NCBI GenBank assembly: GCA_002286855.1
Contig: NRSV01000001.1
Location: forward strand, 620,001-684,000
Length of the DNA: 64,000 nucleotides
Source: Bipolaris cookei
Taxonomy: Eukaryota; Ascomycota; Dothideomycetes; Pleosporales; Pleosporaceae
Direction: 5' to 3'
Positions 35,184 through 47,189 of this stretch are shown in pieces. The number at the start of each line of letters is the position of its first letter. Position 1 is the first letter of the stretch. Below the pieces are notes generated by a model. That model searched no databases. It saw only the letters and a program-made list of their open reading frames with translations, and had not been told where the DNA came from. Both the position numbers and the translations under genes were made by a program.

Positions 35184-35588
35184 GGTTGCCCCAATCAAGC
35201 ATGGTGTAGTTCCCAAGAGAGCATTGGCAATCTGGTCAAGTCGTGACGTGAGGGAGAACGGGCAGTGGGGCAGCAACGCGTTGGGTCTTGAGCTGGTTGC
35301 GGGGGCTACTAATTCACGAAACGGCGTCTTGCTGTAACCGGCTAGTACATGCATCGATGTGCTGCATGGATGTCCTTTTGGTTTGGCACGCTTGCCTTTT
35401 GTCACATGCTACTGCATCAGTCGTGCGATACACGCACTTTTGCAAGCCTGGCATTGTCTCAAGTCTGTTCTGTTCATGTATCATTAACATGTTAATCTAT
35501 CTCGTGTCTGCAAGCGCTTCCTGATACCAGTTCCGCACATGGCTATCGTACACGTTCGACTATCAGACCGTTTAGGCTCCTACCCTGC
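35184..35588. other. Intergenic: ankyrin gene leader and RPN3 3' flank
   Basis: 405 bp. Contains the open frame upstream of the ankyrin start and, on the minus strand, an ATG at about 35195 in good context that would open a short overlapping uORF after splicing. Confidence 0.45.
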
Positions 35589-37319
35589 TTACAAGCCCTC
35601 AAAGTCACCAGCCGCATCATCTTCATCAATGTCTCCGTCCTGAATCTCCTTGGCCAACTCACGCTCCCTCTCGCGCGCCTCCTGTGCGTTCTTAAGTTCC
35701 AGGCGGTGTTGGTTCATTGGGTAGCGCATTGCCTTGACGCACTCGTCATGCAGAGTCAGGCACGCGCGAATACGTTCATGGAACGCCTCGCCGGGTTCAC
35801 GGGTTGCATAGATGTCTCCAGCCACCTTTGTCTGCATAAAACCCTTCTCGTGGTCAATTGACGCCTCGATCACTCCATCGCGAATAGCCTTTGCGACAAT
35901 GTACTCGGCCGATTCCTCACTCTCGAGACCAAGGCGGATGCAAATATCGCGGAGCGAAATGCGTGAGTAGGAAAGCGACAGCATACGGATGCCCGTCTTG
36001 ATGACGTTTTGTCGCAGACGAAGAATAAGCGTGTAGGTGCCGTCACGGTGGAAGATGGACGACGATTGTTGAACCACCTTCAAGAAGCCTTGCAAATCAC
36101 CCACACGGACAGCCTGGACCAGACGGAAGTAGGGCTCCATGGCACGCTCCAAGCGAGGCTGGCTGAAGACATCGCGCTCGGGAATATCACCCATCAATAA
36201 CTCAACAACGCAAAGCAGCTTCATGGAAGCCTGGTAGAAGCCAGTTGCGCAGTGCGCAGATGGCGACTTGCGGGTCGCGCTGGTCAGGTGCTCGTGTGCC
36301 TCGGTGTAGGACAGCTGGATAGCCCTTATGCGGCCAAGATAGTACAGGTATCTTGCGACCTGGTTATTGGGAGCGTTGGGCGGGAATTGTGTCTGCGCCA
36401 CAAGCAAATCGGCTTGTGTGATGTCGGCAGTCGAGAGGTAGTTTCGGAGCAGCAGCGTAGTGACGGACGCTTGGGTATCTGGGTCTTTTCGGAGAACAGC
36501 GCTTCGGAGAGCAGCAAGCAGCTTCCCACGAATCGTGATAACTGGCGACTGCTTGGACGGAGGCTTGGGATCCATCTCCTCGTGGAAGAGCGAGAAGTAG
36601 AAGTAGGCCTTTGCAGCTAGCGAGTCAAGTGTCCGCCTGTTCAGTTCTCGGATCTTGTCTACCAGCTTCTCGGAGAATTCGGCGCCCTCTTCAAACTCCT
36701 TCTGGTCGTAGAGATATACCTGTTCCAGTTAGCCGCTGCCCGCCCTGCACTCATAACAAACATACCTGTATCAAGATGGCTATGTAGACGTCCACCTCAG
36801 ATAATGGCTCCTTGATGCTGTTTTTATTAAGTTGTACCTCGTCCTTGTACTGGGATACGACGCTCTGTATCGCCTCGCCGTCCATGCCGATGTACTCGAT
36901 GAAAGTCCGGGCTGTGGCGTTGTTGGGCGAGTAGGTCAAGATGATGACGGAACATAGTACGCGGTCGGTGAGCCTCTTGCGGAGAGAAGATATTGAGCGG
37001 AGAGCGCGCAGAGTGAAGCGGGTATCGAACTGGGCCACAGCGCGCTCGAGAAGGATAAAGTTGCTGCGGATATCTACAGTCGTCGGATCAGCACTCTAGT
37101 CCAGGTACTTGCAGGTCGCACCCTCGGTGGCAATCATGTGGTTGGAACACATCTTGCGGACCTACCATGCCATCATGCAGTCGGCATAGGAACATTTTGA
37201 GGTAAAAGGCATGCTATATGGCGCAGATTGGGCGACTTACCGGCAATGGCCTTCTGCTCCGCGTTCTCGCTTTTGGGCGCCTCGCCCGCCGTAACGACGC
37301 CTTCCATGCTGTCCGCCAT
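35589..37319 (-). CDS. rpn3: 26S proteasome regulatory subunit Rpn3 (PSMD3)
   Basis: Three exons: 37319-37241, 37073-36766 and 36719-35589; 505 aa, normal for the family. Rpn3 is a lid subunit of the 19S particle. Introns are 167 and 46 bp, with GTAAGT and GTATGT donors; joins give AIADIRSNFILLERAVAQFDT and ILIQVYLYDQKEF. The helical-repeat N-terminal half is followed by the PCI domain, about 300-420 (KTGIRMLSLSYSRISLRDIC, then EYIVAKAIRDGVIEASID), and the C-terminal tail ends in Asp/Glu as in other Rpn3 proteins. It is divergent from SPC34 with 244 bp between start codons. Confidence 0.95.
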
Positions 37320-37563
37320 GACGGTCGCTCTTGTGGTTTCTGTGGATAGAGAGGAAGGTGCGGAGCGAATATCGGGGGCAATGGAGGTTGGTAGTGGTGG
37401 GCGAGGGTTGGTGGTGTTGATGCTTAGCTGAGGGTGGAGCTCCCAGCTTCACTGACGCCAGCGCGGAACATCGGGGAATAGTTATCGAGCACCGAGCGCT
37501 CGCCATTGTTTCCCCCCCCGCGTCACCTTAGCATACCCTCCTCGTGTTCAGGAATTGCACATA
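37320..37563. promoter_or_regulatory. Divergent promoter RPN3/SPC34
   Basis: 244 bp between opposing start codons. No proteasome-associated control element was recognised by eye. Confidence 0.55.
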
Positions 37564-38443
37564 ATGACGCTTCTGGAGGCGTATCTGGAGCAAATATCGC
37601 TTTGCTCGGCCTCTATTGCTGAACTACCGTATGTTCCTTGCCCGTGGACTGCACCCTTCGACTGAACCCGTCCCAGATTCGCCCCACCAAAGATATTCAC
37701 CAATGCGTTGTTGCAAAACCATGATATCACCAGCCTGATCCGCGATACTGAGCTGCATGAGCGAGCCCTTTTTTCTGTTCCTCCGCCGCCAGCAGCCCCC
37801 AGACATGCGGAACCCGCTTCATCGACCAACAGGCGCAACACTATCTTCAACCCCAATGGAGGGGGTGGTACAAGCATATCCGGAGGCGGCGCCAATGCAG
37901 TAAGAGCACCTAGACGTAACACAGCTGTCGCTGCAGTCTTGGGCAATGAGCTGGTAGAGAGGATACGGAGAGGTGGTGGAGGAGGTGCGGGTTCAGGCTT
38001 GGGTTACAGAATGTACAACCCCAACAACAAGAACGAAATAGACGTTGAGTCGCTGTTGGAAGGAGCCGAGAAGCTTCTTGGTGTCTAGTATGTGTATTCA
38101 AATAGCAGGACCCTTAGCCTTGCTAACAAGACTCAGCCCAATACCAGGCGTGCACGACAAGATTGCAACCTTGCGCCAACGATATGCTCAAGTCGCAGCA
38201 TCAGTACAATACTACGAAGAGCGACTGGCAGAACAGCAATTTCAGCTCGAACAGCTGAATCGATCACGAGAGGATTACATAGATGAGGCTGACGAGACCC
38301 AATATGAGCCTGAGCCAGTCGCGCCTTTGACTGAGGAAGATTTGCGACGAGAAGAAGAGGAAGCACGCCAGCTAGAGAAGAAGAAAAAGGAACTTGAAGC
38401 ACGTGTTCATTCAATGTCAAGAGACATTTCTGGCCTCCGATGA
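37564..38443 (+). CDS. spc34: DASH complex subunit Spc34
   Basis: Three exons, 37564-37628, 37677-38087, 38137-38443; 260 aa. Introns of 48 and 49 bp with GTATGT donors. The joined protein reads ...ASIAELPFAPPKIFTNALL and ...LLGVYPIPGVHDKIATLRQ, both expected for Spc34. DASH/Dam1 rings couple kinetochores to spindle microtubules. HDITSLIRDTELHERALF is the conserved core; a Gly-rich linker follows near residues 85-130, and the C-terminal 95 residues are a coiled coil. Start is the first ATG downstream of the shared promoter. Confidence 0.94.
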
Positions 38444-38628
38444 TGACCTGCCGGCGTTGCGATAAGGACCTAGATCCAAGAGTTACAATAAGATACCCCG
38501 TTTCCTCCGCAAGCATCCGCGTTTTCCTTTCTCATTCCCGATCTCAGTTCAAATCAGGGTAACTGTCCGGCGAAGAAAAAAATCCTCTGAAATTATTGGA
38601 CATGATATAGCTGACTGCATTAGCCTAA

Positions 38629-38789
38629 TATGTGACGGGCTGGGTAGCTTATCATAGTATAGCGGCAGCTATCTTATGTACCAACTACGCAATGATATCA
38701 GCAGCTCTGACATCTTGTGCCAGCCTTTTTGGCGCGGTGGGCGCGTTGTAATTGCGCGCGTAATCTGATAGGATCCGACCCGGTGCATA
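38629..38789 (-). mobile_element. MITE-like element, copy A (161 bp)
   Basis: Nearly the same sequence occurs inverted at 62269-62433. The shared core includes a long identical run ending in GCGCCAAAAAGGCTGGCACAA. Ends are imperfect inverted repeats of about 25 bp starting TATG and containing CGGG and TATCA; similarity may extend about 15 bp outward (GCCTAA). Differences between copies are mostly C/T and G/A transitions. It lies just upstream of the nitroalkane oxidase TATA box. No transposase is encoded, so it is non-autonomous. The strand is arbitrary, set so that copy B is plus. Confidence 0.75.
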
Positions 38790-38826
38790 ATAAGCTGGCA
38801 TACGGGACGCCTCACCACCCATTTCA

Positions 38827-38834
38827 TATAAATA
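38827..38834 (+). promoter_or_regulatory. TATA box (TATAAATA) of nitroalkane oxidase gene
   Basis: Consensus TATA element 71 bp before the ATG at 38905 and 38 bp after the end of the MITE-like element. Confidence 0.65.
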
Positions 38835-38904
38835 GGCCTTGAAGATAAACTGGTCTGCGAAAGATATTGGAAAAAAAGACATCTAATCACAGAACACAAC
38901 CATC

Positions 38905-40356
38905 ATGATTGATTTCTCCCTCACACCTGAACAAAAGGAACTCCAGGCCAATGCCCACGCCTTTGCCAATACCGTTTTATCCAAGGCCCCGACCCATTAC
39001 TCCCACCTTGCCACACAAACAGAGCGTTTTCAATCCACGCTCCCAATTTATCAGAGCGCCGTCTCTGCAGGTTTTATCAAAAGCCAAATCCCCGTACCCC
39101 TAGGAGGCACTTCTTCTGGACTTGTCGACGCTGCCATTGTGATAGAAGAGCTCCACGCCGTAGAGCCAAGTACCGCCATCACCATCTTGGGTACTGGACT
39201 AGGTCTTACGCCTTTGATTCTAGCCGGTAGCAAGGAGCAACATGAGAAATTCCTGGCGCCATTTTTAGAACAGACCGGGGAGAAACTTGCGAGTTTTGTA
39301 CATAGTGAACCCCAAGGAACCGCTAATTGGCTGGAGAAAGGAGCACCGGGCTTGCAGACTACAGCATATCTAGAGGGAGATGAATGGATAATCAATGGAG
39401 AGAAGGTGTGTTTTGAGCGGAATACTTGAATTGTTTGATCCAAAGATAAGAACTTTACAGTTTATGTTTTATACTGACAACTGTCTAGCTATGGACTACA
39501 AACTCTGGCGGTTGGGACCAACGCGGAGCTGACCTACAGTGCATCGTTTGTCGAAAAGGAAAACCCGATATCCTCCAAGACCCCGCTTCGGACCCAATCT
39601 CGAACATCCTCATCCTCCTGGTCACCCGATCTGATATTACCTCTAACGACCCCTCCGCCTACCAAGTCCTAGCAGAGCCCTCGCTCGGAGGTCACAAATC
39701 CGTCAATGGGCCCCACTCCCGCTTCACCAACTTCCGAGTCCCTGCCGCCAATCTCCTCGCCAAACCGGGAGAGGGCGCCCAAGTAGTCGAACAGACTTTT
39801 GGCATGTCTGCAGCTATTGTCGGGGCGATATGCGTTGGCGTCATGCGTCACGCGTTCGAAGTTGCGCTCGCCTTTTGCAAAAAGGAAAACCGAGGCGGGA
39901 AGATTCCTGTGCTGAAACATCAAAGTGTGAGCGATAGGCTAATTGATGCCAAGATGACGATTGAGGCTGCGCGTGCATTGGTGTGGAAGGCCATGTGTGT
40001 GCTGGAAAGTAAAGAAGAGAAGGTGGGCTGGCAGGCGAGATTGGAAGTTGCTCTTGAAGCAAAGATCTGGTGTAGTGAGCAGGCCACTCAGGTCGTGCTG
40101 GGGTGCATGAGTGTTGTGGGCATGTAAGTTGCTTCATTTTCTTTGTCTAAGTTGACAGTGGTTGATAGAGATACTAATGGACAATGCGTACAGGAAATCT
40201 TATGCCGAGGACATGCCATTTTCGAAGATTTTGCAGGATGCGGCGTGTCTTCCGTTGTTTGATGGTGGGAATGTTGGGGTAAGGAGACGGCAGCTTGAGA
40301 AGATTTTCCAGAAAGATGGTTATCAGCCTTGGGGTGCGACGTATCCGGAACAATAG
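38905..40356 (+). CDS. Nitroalkane oxidase (acyl-CoA dehydrogenase superfamily)
   Basis: Three exons, 38905-39405, 39489-40123, 40194-40356; 432 aa. The enzyme family uses FAD to oxidise nitroalkanes to aldehydes or ketones plus nitrite and H2O2. It resembles Fusarium nitroalkane oxidase over its whole length: HSEPQGTANWLEKG, LWTTNSGGWDQRGADL, GMKSYAEDMPF and the end GYQPWGATYPEQ. The catalytic base position of acyl-CoA dehydrogenases (Glu in YEGT) is Asp in LFDGGN; by my count this is residue 402, with Arg409 in GVRRRQL, the same numbers as the known catalytic Asp and partner Arg in the Fusarium enzyme. Introns are 83 and 70 bp; the second has a TACTAAT branch site. It converges with an amino-acid permease. 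Substrate in this fungus is unknown. Confidence 0.92.
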
Positions 40357-40538
40357 ATGGGCTGATGAACGGGTCTTGTTAACTTGGAGCTCAGCATAAG
40401 TAAGGATAATGGATGATCCATACCTAACCGATGCAAGTCTTTACTTGGATGCGCTTTTAGTATATACAGTGATAGTACCAGATAAATCCAACATACCGAG
40501 AGATAATTCATATTGTTCAATACGCTTGAGATCCCATA

Positions 40539-42398
40539 CTACACTGACTTCTTAACATACTCTACCGGGCCCTTATAGGTACGCCTACCCAAGAAAAAAT
40601 AGTACACCATCGCAACACTGAAAAGAGCGCCAAACATAAGACATGACCAATTCATGTTTACCAACGGGGGGTATGGTGCTTCCGGGAAGGCGAGGAAGAC
40701 AACCGCAAGCGAGGTATACGAAATAGCGCCAAAATTCAATAAGATGCCTGCTCTACCGAGATTGAATCGAGAAGGAAGGAGAGGCTCTCCAAGCAACCTT
40801 TTTCTTAGCATGCAGCTGATCACTGTGATATCACCGATCGAGCCACTGAAAGTTCCCAAGGCAATTATGATGTTAAAAGCGAAAGGCGAAACGATGATGA
40901 TAAGACATACAAGTGCCGTAAACACAAAAGTAAAAACTACCGAGTTGATGGGAATATCCCGGCCTTGAGGCACCTACAAAGCGTGTTAGCCAACAATCTC
41001 GAATACCGCAGGTGTCAATGAAAAAGAGCCAGCCATACATAAGAAAGCCACCCCGAAAACGGTAACCCCTCATCCCTTGCAAAAGACCATAATTGTCTTG
41101 ATGCAGCGGTCAACTGATTGATACAGGCAAACAGCAACATCAGCACAACCACCACCGTCAACACATTCACCGCAACCCTCGACTCGGTCGCGTTAACCAG
41201 AATCTGTATCCACGGCTGTCCCAACCCCGTATCCACTACGCCTCCTCTCTCCGTCCCCAAGTTCGAAAAAACCGTCACAGTCATTCCAAACGCAAGCACA
41301 TAATTCGTAAGCGACGTGGCCACAATAGCCCGCGGCATCACATCTGCGGCATCCTCTACTTCCTCGGCAAGATGCACCGCAAGATCCGACCCGCCAATCG
41401 TCAACGACGGGCCCAGAATCCCAACGAGCATCGCGAGCCCCTTGTTGCCCCAACCGCTCGGATCGTCGAACTGCGTCCATGTATCGCGCGCGTTTGAGCG
41501 GGGTCCCATGACCCAGAAGACTACGATGAACCCGAAGAAAGATAGCATGTGCAGGGTTAAGGCTATACCTTCCATCAAGGGTAGTTTGTTGATGAGGAGC
41601 GTGTTCCAGAGGATGGAAGAGAGGGTTATGGATATGGAGAGGAGGGTCCCGTGCCAGCCTTTTATCGTGTATGAGGGAAGGTTTAGGGCAATTAGGCTTT
41701 GGATTTGCTGGGCTACGGCGTAGGCGGTGCCTGAGACGTAGACTTGCCAGGAGATTACTGTGAGCCAGCCTTTAGGTAAAGCGACTGGTTAGTGGGATGT
41801 GGATTGGGTGGGTGGAGAAGGTGTGAGGTGGTGGCGTACCGACTATGTAGCTAATGAATTTTTGGTATTTGAGTGGTGCGAGTTCGGATACCCAGTGATA
41901 CTGGCCACCGGCTGATGGGGCCCTTGGGGAGTTAGTGGGCTGTTTTTTTGGAGGTGGGGGTGTGTGTGTTGATGTACATGGAGACCATTTCTGCGAAGGA
42001 AAGGGTAACGCATAGCATGCCAAAACAGACGAGGAGAAGCATCCATATGCCGCCGGCAGGTCCTCCGTTGTAGAGGGAGATACCGATTCCGCTTTCAAGA
42101 CATGTTAATTTGCTTCTGGATCAGTTGAGTTGGGGATGTACATCAGTGAGTATTCCCATGTGCAACCGAGGACGACGCCAAATCCATAGATTGTCAAAAA
42201 CTTGAATTGTCGCTGAGGCTATATTGGTATCTTGCAAATCTAGCGCAGAGCTCGTGAACATACCCTGAGCTGTTGGAGCTTGCCCATGCGATTCATATCG
42301 CGTTCGTCTCTTTGCGTGCCATGTTTTTTGTTTACAGTGGGTGTATTTGCTAGTTCGATACTTCTGTCGGAAAGGGTCGTATCTGTAAGACCTTTCAT
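40539..42398 (-). CDS. Amino-acid/choline-type permease (APC superfamily)
   Basis: Six exons: 42398-42264, 42212-42142, 42091-41978, 41922-41840, 41769-41039, 40973-40539; 522 aa, normal length. All five introns are 50-70 bp, with donors GTATGT, GTACAT, GTACAT, GTACGC and GTATGG. The protein starts MKGLTDTTLS and reaches the first membrane segment after KLQQLRRQFKFL; about 12 hydrophobic segments follow. APSAGGQYHWVSELAP and the helix with AACINQLTAASRQLWSFARD are typical of fungal GABA/choline/amino-acid transporters (ACT family) in the plasma membrane. An in-frame ATG at 42548 would add 50 unlikely residues. Substrate not predictable. Confidence 0.87.
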
Positions 42399-43617
42399 GT
42401 TTGCTGGATCTTTTTCCAAGACAAGGACATCAGGCAGAGAGATAAGAAACGTGGACAATGGCCCAAAAATAATAAAGTCAACATGGCAAATCAAGGTTTG
42501 TGACCCAAGGACCTTTGATGGTATTTCTCCGAGGGGAGCCTCTGCCATGTGGGCAGTGATCCATCTTGATGGAGTGTCCCAGGGATGTCAGATCACTACT
42601 GCGAAACGCCTATCAGTCGACAAGAATAAGTTTGTGGTGCTGCAAAGATATGGGACTCCATGCAACTTTGTGTGGGTCTTTGATAATGCACCAGGAAATG
42701 CACTATTCAGGAAATTTTATGTATGATCACTATAAGACAGATCATAAGATACCGCTATGGATATATTCTAAATACAAATAATCGTACCATGATAACCACC
42801 CAGCGAAGATACCAAGAGTGGGGGCAAACTTTGGAAATTGCCAAGAAACTCTACTCGCACACACAGTCAGCGGAAAGTCCAAAACCAGCATCCATCTTCA
42901 ACTAAGAAAGCATACCAGCAACATAAAACCGAAGTAGGTAGGTAGAGCGGGTAACTGGCCAGTTGCGATCGCCGTTGAGGTCAGAAATTAATGCAATGGA
43001 GTTACAGCCAAGCGAAGTTGCGGCCCGTTCATGTCGTTTTGTGGGTTAAACATTTCCAATCACCAAAACTACGTCTTCCGCTTGAATTTGCGCGGGGTGA
43101 TAAGTACCTTAGAAATATATCACTGGCTCAAAAACCCCTTCGGTACGACTTTACCAGTGCATCAGTACCTGCACCCCCGCCATGTAGCCAAACGCATTGA
43201 CTCGGACTTGCAAACTCCACATTCTAAACAACATCCACGTATGGAGATGTTTCATTCTTACGAACCCATGCAATCTTGTTCGCTATGCAGCATCCGATAA
43301 GAGCCCCCTTTCCGTGTGACTGTGAAGTCGTGAGGCAAGTGCCGAAAAAGGACACAAAGATACCAGAGGTGGGGTTGTCGGTTCGGTACTTCGGCTGTAA
43401 TCATGTCGGATACAGTTTGTATTGCGTGGCAGGATAATCTGCAGGGAACGGGGTTTCATCGGCATGTGCAAGACTGGAGATAAATGTCTATTTTTTTTAA
43501 ATACTTTCGGTGCATTCTGTAAATGATAGGGCGATGGACTGATATCAATGGCACAGTAATTGGCTCCGTACGTTTGTTTCTGCTTTACCAACCATTCCAT
43601 GGACTTTGACGTAACAA
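42399..43617. other. Intergenic region, permease promoter and upstream of rhodopsin-like gene
   Basis: 1.2 kb, AT-rich from 42700 to 42920. Holds short ORFs only, including one on the + strand (42280-42726) that overlaps the permease start and lacks family signals. Confidence 0.5.
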
Positions 43618-44982
43618 ATGGCTTTCTCAACTGCGTCTCCAGCAGATTATCGTTTCTCTCGCATTACACCCGACGACCATAGCGCTACGCTGTGGATAAT
43701 CGCTATTCTATCGCCCATATATGCTACCTTGGTCCTCGGGGTACGTCTGGGATACACTAAATGGAGAGCATACGGCTTTGATGATATTATCGTTATCTTG
43801 GCACATGTATGAATTTAAGCTCCTCTACTTTTCTTTTGAGGCAACCACAGCTGATTATTATGCAGGTTGTGGGGTTTGGAATGTGGGTTGCTTTGCTAAC
43901 GTCCATTGGACATGGCCTTGGAAAATCATATGATATCCTTGATGTTGTAGATATATCACGAGTGCAGCAGGTTAGTAACAGGGAGAAAAGCCGAGAGCAC
44001 GTGCTGAAATTGCCATCAGACCTTCTTTGTTAGCCGAATCCTACTTTATATCGCACTCGTCTTTTCGAAGAGCTCTATTCTTGTCCTTATCTCAGATGTC
44101 TTTGGGCGGATGCCCAATGTCACATACACGGCCAATGTTACTATCGCGTTTCTCGTGATATGGGGCATAATTGGAATGATTTCAGTTCCGCTTGGGTGTT
44201 CAGTCGAGAGAATTATACCAAAGTCCGGAGTCAAACACTGTGTGAATTCTGTAAGCCTTCACAACCCCTCTCTCAAGTATCCGCTGACGCATTAGATCCC
44301 ATGGATCCAAGCGCTTACTATCATTGATGTTATCACCGAATTTGTCATTGTTATGATACCACTTTTGGGTCTATACAGTAATACGATGCATATTGAGGAC
44401 AAGACTATCGTCATGGTGGCCTTTTTCACTCGAATACCGTAAGTCGCCTTCTCGTCCATACATGATATTGTTGAGAAAGCACCAACGCCATCTTTTTAGA
44501 AATGTCGTTTTTTCTCCCATACATCTGATTACATATTCGAAATTCGTCAATGAGGGCCAGAATGCTATCCAAATCGTCCCGACCGTCGTTTGGCAAGCAC
44601 TCTTCTATGTTACAGCCTCATATCTGCCACCACACCCACACTCAAGGGTTTTGTCCAAGGATTCAAAACTACAGGCTTATCTTTAGAATATGCTCGAGAT
44701 CCAGTAACAGGTGAACTTAGTGGGGCGAGAACAAGCTTCGAGCTGAGACTCTTAACGAAGTTGAAGTCAAGCTCAAATGTTTCACCTAATGAAGCCATGT
44801 TACAAGCCCACAGTATATCGATACAAGGCAACTCGAAAGAAAACTCCAGAACGGCCACTCTGGTGTCAAAGGCGAAAGGCGGGTTACGGTGCTGCTGTGC
44901 TGGGAGCTCTTCGATAGCCAGTCGTGAATCTCGTCAAGTGATGATTAAGCAGGAATGGAGGATCTCAGACAGCTATAGATAG
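43618..44982 (+). pseudogene. Fungal rhodopsin-like integral membrane protein, frameshifted
   Basis: Five exons fit: 43618-43806, 43866-43970, 44020-44250, 44296-44438, 44500 onward; introns are 45-61 bp. The product is a seven-helix protein of the fungal rhodopsin-domain/PTH11-like group: ILSPIYATLVLGVRLGYTK, TFFVSRILLYIALVFSKSS and IPWIQALTIIDVITEFV. In exon 5 the frame ends ...VPTVVWQ and the expected continuation TLLCYSLISATTPTLKGFV lies in the next frame, so one base is missing near 44593-44598. As it stands translation stops at 44686, losing the last helix and the C-terminal tail that ends at 44982. It could be a recent pseudogene or a sequencing error; all splice sites are intact. Confidence 0.72.
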
Positions 44983-45069
44983 TAAAATATAGATCATTAC
45001 GATAATCTCATAAGAAATAATGAAATACTGTGGAACTCATAAGATGATTAAAAAGATTTTACCTTGGTG

Positions 45070-47189
45070 CTACATCATTATAACCTCACTACCAAACGCC
45101 CGCTTACCGGACCTTGCTGACGAGGTTGAAATGGCAATCTGATGCCTTTCCAAAAACTTGAACAATATAGGGGACATTCCGCCAGAATTGAACCACATTT
45201 TGAAAGTAGTACCTTGGGAAATGGTCAGAAGCTTCCTGAACAGCTGCAGCAAGCATGTGAGCCATCTGTCCGTACTCCTGCGGCTTGGATCGTCCAGCAA
45301 GTCGATAGCGTCAATGACAATGAAGACGACAGTATGTCCAGTGTTGCAAAAAAGCCATTCCAGAACCTCTATTGCTCGTGGGAATGTTTTCAAAGTTCCG
45401 TCCAACTCATTCCAACAAAAATCTTGGATCAATGTGGCGTTTGACTCAATAACGGGCGGAAGAATTTCGATCAACTGGCGTATCAGACTGTACACCAAAG
45501 CGACTAGCTCCATCGTCTCACGCGTACGGCCTTTAGGTGGGTCTTTAGCCTCGAGTGAACAGGAATACGAGCACACAGGTAAAGCCGCTTCTCGGATCAC
45601 ACTCGCATATTGGCCTGCCGCACCCGAGACCTGAGGACTTTCTCCAAAAGGATCTGAACCAGAGGTGTACAGGATCTGGGAATCAGTTGCCATCATCCAT
45701 AATCTTATTCGATCTGCTACTCCCGGATCTGCAATAGCGGTATTGTTTTCGAAAGTCCCCTGTATCACAAGCTTGGTGCGGTCGAAGTAGTCTTCCAGTC
45801 CGGACGAACTTAGAAGTAGGGCATCTCGTGTGAAGTCTGGAGCATAAGAATCTTCAAAGCCTTGATGTATTAGTGCGCACGACTCAAATACCTGACCTGA
45901 TTCGGAGGTGTTGTTATCCTGAGCTCTCTGGATATATCCCACGTCCTCTGGCCAAGCTAGTCGTTTTCGAGCATCTCCCTCGAGGATCTCAGACATTGCA
46001 GCCCCCGTTTCTTGTTTTTTGATCTTATCCAAAATGCCCACGAGGATGTTTTCGAGAGTCTCCTTGTTGGATAGTTCGTCCCGTCGCTTTTGTTCCAGTT
46101 CCTTGTAGAAGCGTTCGTATCGTCGGCCAAGGATATCATGTTGAGCGGCATCCCTTTCAAGAAGCTTGGCCATGAATCTATCGAGCTTGCCTTCCATCTC
46201 TTCATGATAAAGCCTACTGATTTGGGCGTCTGCCTGAGCCCGAAATTCAGCTTCGTCATGGACTAGCTTTGCTAGTTTTTTGATTTCTTCGACTTGATCA
46301 TCGAAAAAGTCGAGGAGGCTTTCATTGAAGCTACCAAGAAGACGTTGGGCAGAACGCTTGGTGTACCATCGGATGACTTCTCCAAGAAACGCAAAGATCT
46401 GGCTGTAAACGCGCCACATGTAGCTTTTCATCGTGTCATTTTCGAAAAGCCATGAGCGTTTCTCTATTGCAGCGACTGCGTCGTTGATCTCAACCAGTGC
46501 CCGAGGTAACGCCTCCATCACCTTGGTGTAGCTTTCAGAGGCCTGCGAAATTGTTAATAGGCGTTCAACGCGTCGATTCCTTTGTTTACGAACAACGAAC
46601 CTGAATCACTGTAGCAAGAGCTCCGTAAAAGAGTTTGACATAATCATTGTTTGTTGGCAACATCTTCAAAGCCGTGGAGTGCGACTTGACGGTGTTGCAG
46701 AACGTACGGAAGTGTTTAGTGGCCCGCCGGAATCTGTCCTTCTCTTTCTTTTGTTGTAAGCGATTCATTACATTTTCGACTATCGACGCAACATCTTCCC
46801 AGGTGTTGATTTTTTCAGGTAACACATCCTGGGGCTGTGCCTTTTGGACTTGGGCACAGAATTCACGCATGGAACGCTCGAGCGAAACTCTGAGCTGATT
46901 CAATTTCGCCAATTCCTGGGGCCTATATGAAATATTTGATAAGCAGTCTAGACAAGTCTCGATGATAATAGGAAATTTCTCACCTAGTAGAATTGAGATA
47001 TTCATTGATCTTCCGAATGCGTTTCTTCTGCTGATTCTCATCGTCTTCAGCCTTCTCCACAAGGGCTTGTTCTAGCTCTGTTCCACTATCGTTGCGATCC
47101 TCATATTCCGCTTTGATGCGCATAGAAAAAACCCGCACAATCTCTCGTGGCACAAACTGCTCTTCCTCGGATGTTTTGAATTCTGCCAT
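45070..47189 (-). CDS. STAND-like protein with DUF7708-type N-terminus, P-loop not visible
   Basis: Three exons, 47189-46984, 46922-46601, 46542-45070; 666 aa. The N-terminal 70 residues are acidic. Residues about 130-290 look like the helical DUF7708 region found before NACHT domains in fungi (HFRTFCNTVKSHSTALKML, then RSAQRLLGSFNESLLDFFDD). A long coiled coil follows. The last 200 residues resemble the NTPase half of such proteins, with a Walker-B-like FIVIDAIDLLDD near 575-590, but I find no GxxxxGK[ST] loop. These families act as signalling switches in fungal nonself recognition; that role here is inference. It is head-to-head with an AAA+ ATPase, 516 bp apart. DUF assignment is by pattern memory. 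Confidence 0.7.

Noticed and set aside
42280..42726. + strand ORF of 148 codons across the permease start
   Set aside because: Antisense shadow of permease exon 1 and its leader.
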